Shown in pieces: positions 14,104 to 17,662 of a DNA stretch of 17,662 bases. Within the stretch, counting starts at the first letter, position 1. The number at the start of each line of letters is the position of its first letter. The notes under the pieces are model-generated. The model searched no databases, was not told the origin of the DNA, and was given only the letters and a program-made list of their open reading frames with translations. This stretch comes from an uncultured Candidatus Melainabacteria bacterium (lineage in GTDB: Bacteria > Cyanobacteriota > Vampirovibrionia > LMEP-6097). The position numbers and the translations under genes are program-made. The stretch spans positions 1 to 17,662 of the forward strand of contig CALBDR010000152.1 of NCBI GenBank assembly GCA_937927525.1, in the 5' to 3' direction.

Positions 14104-14859
14104 ATGACTGAATTTATTTCAAGAAAAGAAATTTGTGGTGAACTCGGGATAGATGAGTCTACTTTAATTCACTATGAAGATTTTCTGGGATTACAAATAC
14201 CTGTTGATGGTACTTACCAAAAAAACATAGTTAGATTAATCGTAAAAGTTCATGAATTAGTTTCAAGCGGTTTAAGTTTTGATGATATTCACCATATAAG
14301 TTCTTTTGCTGAGCAGTTTGCGGAGCACATTCCTAGTCTTTCTCCATTTAAAGAGTTATCGCCAAGGGAACAGTTGAAAAACTTAACTAGAGATTATTTA
14401 CAGCTGCTTAATGAGTATAATGATAGGGATAAAGCTGCTAGAGATAGAGTGCAGTCTCTTGAAGCTGAATTAAGGGAACAAAAATCAGAGTCATCGAGTA
14501 TATCTTTATTGCACGAAAGAATTAAAACCTTAGAGAAGCAAATTGAAAAATATGAAACACAGCTTCAAGAAAAAAATTCTGTAATAGATCAAGCCTATGT
14601 TGAATTTGAGGCCTTGCAGAAAACCATAGAAGAATTAGAGTATAAAAATGCGGAACAGGATAACTATGTAGCAGAACTGAAGTTGCAGTTAGAAAATCAG
14701 GCTGTTGAAAATATAGCGAGCGCTCCAGTTGACATAGATTTCTTACTGAAAAAACAAGAAAGAGATATCACCATGCGTTACCAGAAACAGATCTATGATT
14801 TAAAGAAACAAGTTGAACAATTGGTAGAAGATAAAGAGAAAAAATGGCGTCAAGGTTAA
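14104..14859 (+). CDS. MerR-type HTH protein with long coiled-coil C-terminus
   Basis: Residues 4-70 follow the MerR winged-helix pattern: ISRKEICGELGIDESTLIHY, then GLQIPVDGTYQKNIVRLI, then ELVSSGLSFDDIHHISSF. In ordinary MerR regulators this is followed by a short dimerising helix and an effector domain. Here about 165 residues (85-250) are almost entirely heptad-like, charged coiled coil (SLEAELREQKSE, RIKTLEKQIEKYETQLQEK, YDLKKQVEQLVEDKEKK), with a short break at 200-212. No cysteine or metal ligands suggest a sensor. It may be a DNA-binding regulator whose coiled coil makes oligomers or binds a partner, or a nucleoid/structural protein. It starts 6 bp after the SLH gene and lies 50 bp before nrdR. 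Confidence 0.8.
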   Translation: MTEFISRKEICGELGIDESTLIHYEDFLGLQIPVDGTYQKNIVRLIVKVHELVSSGLSFDDIHHISSFAEQFAEHIPSLSPFKELSPREQLKNLTRDYLQLLNEYNDRDKAARDRVQSLEAELREQKSESSSISLLHERIKTLEKQIEKYETQLQEKNSVIDQAYVEFEALQKTIEELEYKNAEQDNYVAELKLQLENQAVENIASAPVDIDFLLKKQERDITMRYQKQIYDLKKQVEQLVEDKEKKWRQG

Positions 14860-14872
14860 ACTTTTAAAATCC

Positions 14873-14903
14873 GTGGAACAAAATTGAGGTTTGTTGCGTC
14901 CAC
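14873..14903 (+). other. Imperfect inverted repeat just before nrdR
   Basis: GTGG-AACAAA (14873-14882) pairs with TTTGTT (14890-14895) and CCAC (14900-14903). The loop is 7 nt, and a 4-nt bulge (gcgt) lies between the two 3' arms. It ends 6 nt before the nrdR ATG, where a ribosome site would be expected but none is seen. No T-run follows, so it is not a standard terminator. It could be an operator or an RNA hairpin that affects nrdR translation. Confidence 0.4.
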
Positions 14904-14909
14904 TTAAAT

Positions 14910-15446
14910 ATGAAGTGCCCTTTTTGCAATTCAGATAATACAAGGGTGCTCGAGAGTCGAGCTATAGATGAAGGCGCCTCTATACGTAGAAGAAGAGAGT
15001 GTGGCGACTGCACTAAACGTTTTACTACTTACGAAAGAATTGAACAAAGCCCAATTATCGTCATTAAAGCTAATGGAGATAAAGAAGTTTTCGCTAGAGA
15101 TAAATTATTAAAGAGCATAGTTAGGGCTTGTAGTAAAACTCAGCTTACGACTCTGGTCATAGACGGGATTGTTGATGATGTTGAGTCTGAAATTTATAAA
15201 GTTTTTCATCGCGAAATAAGTTCAAATGAACTTGGAGAGTTAGTTATGAAGCGGCTTAAAGCCGCGGATGCTTTAGCTTATATCCGCTATGCCTCTATCT
15301 TTAAAAACTTTACTTCTTTAGTTGAATTTATTGATGAAATTAAAGAATTAGAAGATTCTCTTTTAGGTTTAAACTATTCTCCGAATTTAAAAGAGGAATT
15401 GATTGATGAATTTATTCCTCCGAAGAAAGTTAAGAAGAGGAAATAA
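14910..15446 (+). CDS. nrdR: Transcriptional repressor NrdR
   Basis: Nucleotide-sensing repressor of ribonucleotide reductase genes. The N-terminal zinc ribbon is complete: C3, C6, C31 and C34 (MKCPFCNSDNTRVLESR, then IRRRRECGDCTKRFTTYE). It is followed by an ATP-cone domain (about 48-138, starting PIIVIKANGDKEVFARDKL and including LAYIRYASIFKNF), which binds ATP or dATP and sets the oligomeric state. At 178 aa it is slightly longer than the usual 150-170, because of a charged C-terminal tail ending FIPPKKVKKRK. No nrd gene is in the window. It is downstream of the MerR-like gene by 50 bp and may be co-transcribed. It is convergent with the phosphatase gene, 10 bp away. Confidence 0.97.
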   Translation: MKCPFCNSDNTRVLESRAIDEGASIRRRRECGDCTKRFTTYERIEQSPIIVIKANGDKEVFARDKLLKSIVRACSKTQLTTLVIDGIVDDVESEIYKVFHREISSNELGELVMKRLKAADALAYIRYASIFKNFTSLVEFIDEIKELEDSLLGLNYSPNLKEELIDEFIPPKKVKKRK

Positions 15447-15456
15447 CTTCTCTCGG

Positions 15457-16308
15457 TTAGCTTTTGAATCCATATTTTGAAATATAGTGAATAGCTTCAT
15501 TTGATGAGTTGTGTATTGCTGTTACATTTAGCTGATCGACGACATTATGAATAATTTTTATTGCTTGTGGTAGAATAGCCAAGCGATATTCTACAAATAG
15601 CTTTTGAATTTCTGGATTTTCAACTAATTCTTCTAAGAAAATTTTTCTTTCAGCTATGCTGATGCTGTCTAGTTTCGTAAAAAGTTTGTATAAGTCACTT
15701 CCTAAGTCTTTACTAGATTTGATTAACGGTGCATGGTTCAGGATTTGCCCTGTAGTGCCGAGTATAACTAAGTTTTTTTGACTTGTATAGTTGTGATCTA
15801 AGAAATTTGGAAGTGGTATTTTCGTTAAATCTGTATGGGAACCAATTTTAAATGAATTAAATAGCTGTAATTTTGAATCTTGCACTTCCATGAGCTGGTG
15901 GCTAGCGCCACCTGAATCTAGAATTGAATAGTTGTTTAATTTTTCTAAAGATGCCATTACTGCATAGGCAGCATACTTGCACTCATCTTCTTCACTAAAA
16001 ACTTTTACTTCTTTGATACCACGGGATTTTAATTCATTGATGAAACTTTCGCCAGATTTATCTGGGTCTTGCATAGAGACACGCACAGCTGCTGTAGCAA
16101 AGCATAGTAAATCTGATATCTCAATGTTTTGTTCTTTTAAAAAAGGTACAATCTGCTGATCAAAAGAATTTAGAGCTATGCTTACTGAATCTGAAGATAA
16201 GGCATTGCCTATAAGTCCTTTACCAAGGCTACTTTGAAATTTTTTATTGAATTTATCTTTGAGGTGCAGCTTGTAGCTGCCACTACCGATTTCTAATACA
16301 GGGTGCAT
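15457..16308 (-). CDS. Ppx/GppA-family phosphatase-like protein
   Basis: ASKHA-fold protein of the exopolyphosphatase / guanosine pentaphosphatase family. Numbering from ATG 16308 (283 aa), the phosphate-1-like loop is LEIGSGSYKL (5-14), then CFATAAVRVS (69-78; family ATSAxR), VFSEEDECKYAAYAV (103-117; family SGxEEA), SILDSGGASHQLMEV (128-142; family DIGGGS) and LVILGTTG later. It lacks the C-terminal HD-type domain of long Ppx/GppA proteins. The first loop has EIGSG where DIGSN is usual, and the phosphate-2 loop has DSGGAS for DIGGGS, so activity may be altered. A TTG at 16314 would overlap the uvrA TGA stop and add two residues; the ATG 2 nt after that stop is preferred. It is co-transcribed with uvrA. 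Whether it acts on polyP or pppGpp is not decidable here. Confidence 0.82.
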   Translation of the reverse strand: MHPVLEIGSGSYKLHLKDKFNKKFQSSLGKGLIGNALSSDSVSIALNSFDQQIVPFLKEQNIEISDLLCFATAAVRVSMQDPDKSGESFINELKSRGIKEVKVFSEEDECKYAAYAVMASLEKLNNYSILDSGGASHQLMEVQDSKLQLFNSFKIGSHTDLTKIPLPNFLDHNYTSQKNLVILGTTGQILNHAPLIKSSKDLGSDLYKLFTKLDSISIAERKIFLEELVENPEIQKLFVEYRLAILPQAIKIIHNVVDQLNVTAIHNSSNEAIHYISKYGFKS

Positions 16309-16310
16309 AA

Positions 16311-17662
16311 TCAATCCATCATAGCCAAAAACTGAGCAGTATGAGTATCTTTCCTAGAAACAAACTCAGCAGGGCTCCCCTCCGCTACGATTTCTCCACC
16401 CCTCTCACCACCATCTGGTCCTAAGTCTATGATATGGTCACACTGCCTAATTACATCTAAGTTATGCTCTATGACTAAAACAGTGTTGCCATTGTCTACA
16501 AGCCTATTTAAAACTTTTAATAACATCTGAATATCATGCCAGTGTAATCCAGTAGTAGGCTCATCTAAAAGATAAAGAGTTTTACCTGTAGATCTTTTAG
16601 ATAATTCGTTTGCAAGTTTAACCCTCTGTGCTTCACCGCCAGAAAGAGTCGTAGCTGCCTGTCCTAATTTTATGTAATCTAAACCAACATCGTGTAAGGT
16701 CTGTAATTTGTTTTTAATTCTAGGGATCGCATCGAAAAACACTAAAGCGTCTTCCACTGTCATTTCTAATACATCGTAAATATTTTTACCTTTATAACGA
16801 ACTTCTAAAGTTTCTTTATTGTATCTTTTACCTTTACATACTTCACAGTTGATAAATACAGAAGGCAAAAAATTCATTTCTATTTCGACTAAACCTGCCC
16901 CAGAGCATGCTTCGCAGCGTCCACCTTTGACGTTGAAGCTGAAGCGTCCCTGCGAGTAGCCTCGAGCCTTAGCTTCTACAGTTTGACTGAATAATTCACG
17001 AATAGGGTCGAAGGCTCCTGTGTAAGTTGCTGGGTTTGACCTAGGGGTTCTACCGATAGGGCTTTGGTCGATAACTATAACCTTGTCGATATTCTCTACT
17101 CCACTTATAGAATCAATTTCTGAAGGAAACATGGTTTTATGACCAAGTTTATTCTTTAAAGCACTGAGTAGTAAATCATTTATTAGAGTACTTTTACCAG
17201 AGCCAGAAACCCCTGTTACTGCGATGAATTTCCCTAAATCTATGTTTAAATTCACATTCTTAAGATTATTAGCATGAGCACCTGTGAGCTTTATGCTTAA
17301 GCCATTACCTTTTCTAGGCTCGTGACCGTGAGGTATTACTTTTCGCTTCGATAAGTAATCAGCAGTAAGTGAACCTTTCGTAATGAAATCTTCGAATACT
17401 CCAGATGCGATTAAGTCACCACCGTGAACTCCAGCTCCAGGACCAATATCTATAATCCAGTCCGCAGCTTTCATAGTGTCCTCGTCATGTTCTACAACTA
17501 ATACTGTGTTCCCAAGATCTCTTAAGTTTTTTAAAGTTTGAAGTAAACGAGAATTATCTCTTTGATGAAGCCCGATAGAAGGTTCATCTAAAACGTATAG
17601 AACACCTGATAAGCCCGAGCCAATTTGAGAAGCAAGTCTTATCCTTTGTGCTTCACCACCAG
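16311..17662 (-). CDS. uvrA: Excinuclease ABC subunit A (C-terminal part; N-terminus outside window)
   Basis: Damage-recognition ATPase of nucleotide excision repair. The frame is open from the right edge, so the 5' half of the gene lies beyond 17662; an internal ATG at 17474 is not the start. The first ABC module ends here: signature SGGEAQRIRL at the edge, Walker B YVLDEPSIGLHQ near 17575-17605, and the VVEHD His-loop. The second module follows with Walker A VTGVSGSGKST (about 17185-17215). Then come a zinc-binding block (CEAC then CEVC around 16840-16920, with EMNFLPSVFINCEVCKG), LSGGEAQRVKLA (about 16620-16655) and Walker B YLLDEPTTGLH (about 16550-16580). The stop TGA at 16311-16313 lies 2 nt before the phosphatase ATG. 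About 450 residues are present of a usual 940 or so. Confidence 0.98.
   Translation of the reverse strand, partial: GGEAQRIRLASQIGSGLSGVLYVLDEPSIGLHQRDNSRLLQTLKNLRDLGNTVLVVEHDEDTMKAADWIIDIGPGAGVHGGDLIASGVFEDFITKGSLTADYLSKRKVIPHGHEPRKGNGLSIKLTGAHANNLKNVNLNIDLGKFIAVTGVSGSGKSTLINDLLLSALKNKLGHKTMFPSEIDSISGVENIDKVIVIDQSPIGRTPRSNPATYTGAFDPIRELFSQTVEAKARGYSQGRFSFNVKGGRCEACSGAGLVEIEMNFLPSVFINCEVCKGKRYNKETLEVRYKGKNIYDVLEMTVEDALVFFDAIPRIKNKLQTLHDVGLDYIKLGQAATTLSGGEAQRVKLANELSKRSTGKTLYLLDEPTTGLHWHDIQMLLKVLNRLVDNGNTVLVIEHNLDVIRQCDHIIDLGPDGGERGGEIVAEGSPAEFVSRKDTHTAQFLAMMD

Noticed and set aside
16311..17474. uvrA as a short 387-aa ABC protein starting at ATG 17474
   Set aside because: The frame is open upstream to the window edge with the first ABC signature and Walker B motifs, so this ATG is internal.

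Overview
The window comes from an AT-rich bacterial chromosome (about one third GC by eye) carrying only chromosomal housekeeping and accessory genes. I see no insertion sequence, CRISPR array, rRNA or tRNA. Several traits point to the cyanobacterial line, most likely a non-photosynthetic relative (Melainabacteria/Vampirovibrionia-like). rpsJ directly follows tuf, as at the end of the cyanobacterial str operon. The RNase E/G is of cyanobacterial type, and the secreted SLH-domain protein matches the N-terminus of cyanobacterial SLH porins. This placement is an inference and no marker tree was made.

Layout. 1-1472 (-): the 5' part of a large unrecognised protein that runs off the left edge; it has no ATG start but an unbroken reading frame of 490 codons. 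1545-4184 (+): leuS. 4210-8816 (-): a translation/RNA-decay cluster read tuf, rpsJ, RNase E/G, folC. 8985-11668 (+): a tight three-gene unit of a CPA2 cation/proton antiporter, an unknown 159-aa protein and a PAPS-type sulfotransferase. 11740-12879 (+): an unknown 379-aa protein with hydrophobic segments, whose 3' end overlaps the end of ispF (12865-13374, -). 13468-15446 (+): a secreted SLH/coiled-coil protein, a MerR-type HTH fused to a long coiled coil, and nrdR. 15457-17662 (-): uvrA (3' part only) followed by a Ppx/GppA-like phosphatase.

Genes are densely packed: no gap exceeds about 170 bp. Convergent pairs are 25 bp apart, 10 bp apart or overlapping, with no convincing intrinsic terminator. 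Genes inside transcripts tend to have a clear Shine-Dalgarno and sometimes GTG or TTG starts. Several genes at the head of a transcript lack one and have a -10-like box very close to the ATG, suggesting short-leader or leaderless mRNAs.

The parts least explained by known biology are the left-edge protein, the 379-aa protein, the barrel-less SLH protein paired with a coiled-coil MerR protein, and the sulfotransferase unit. No defence system, biosynthetic cluster or clearly new multi-gene system could be supported.
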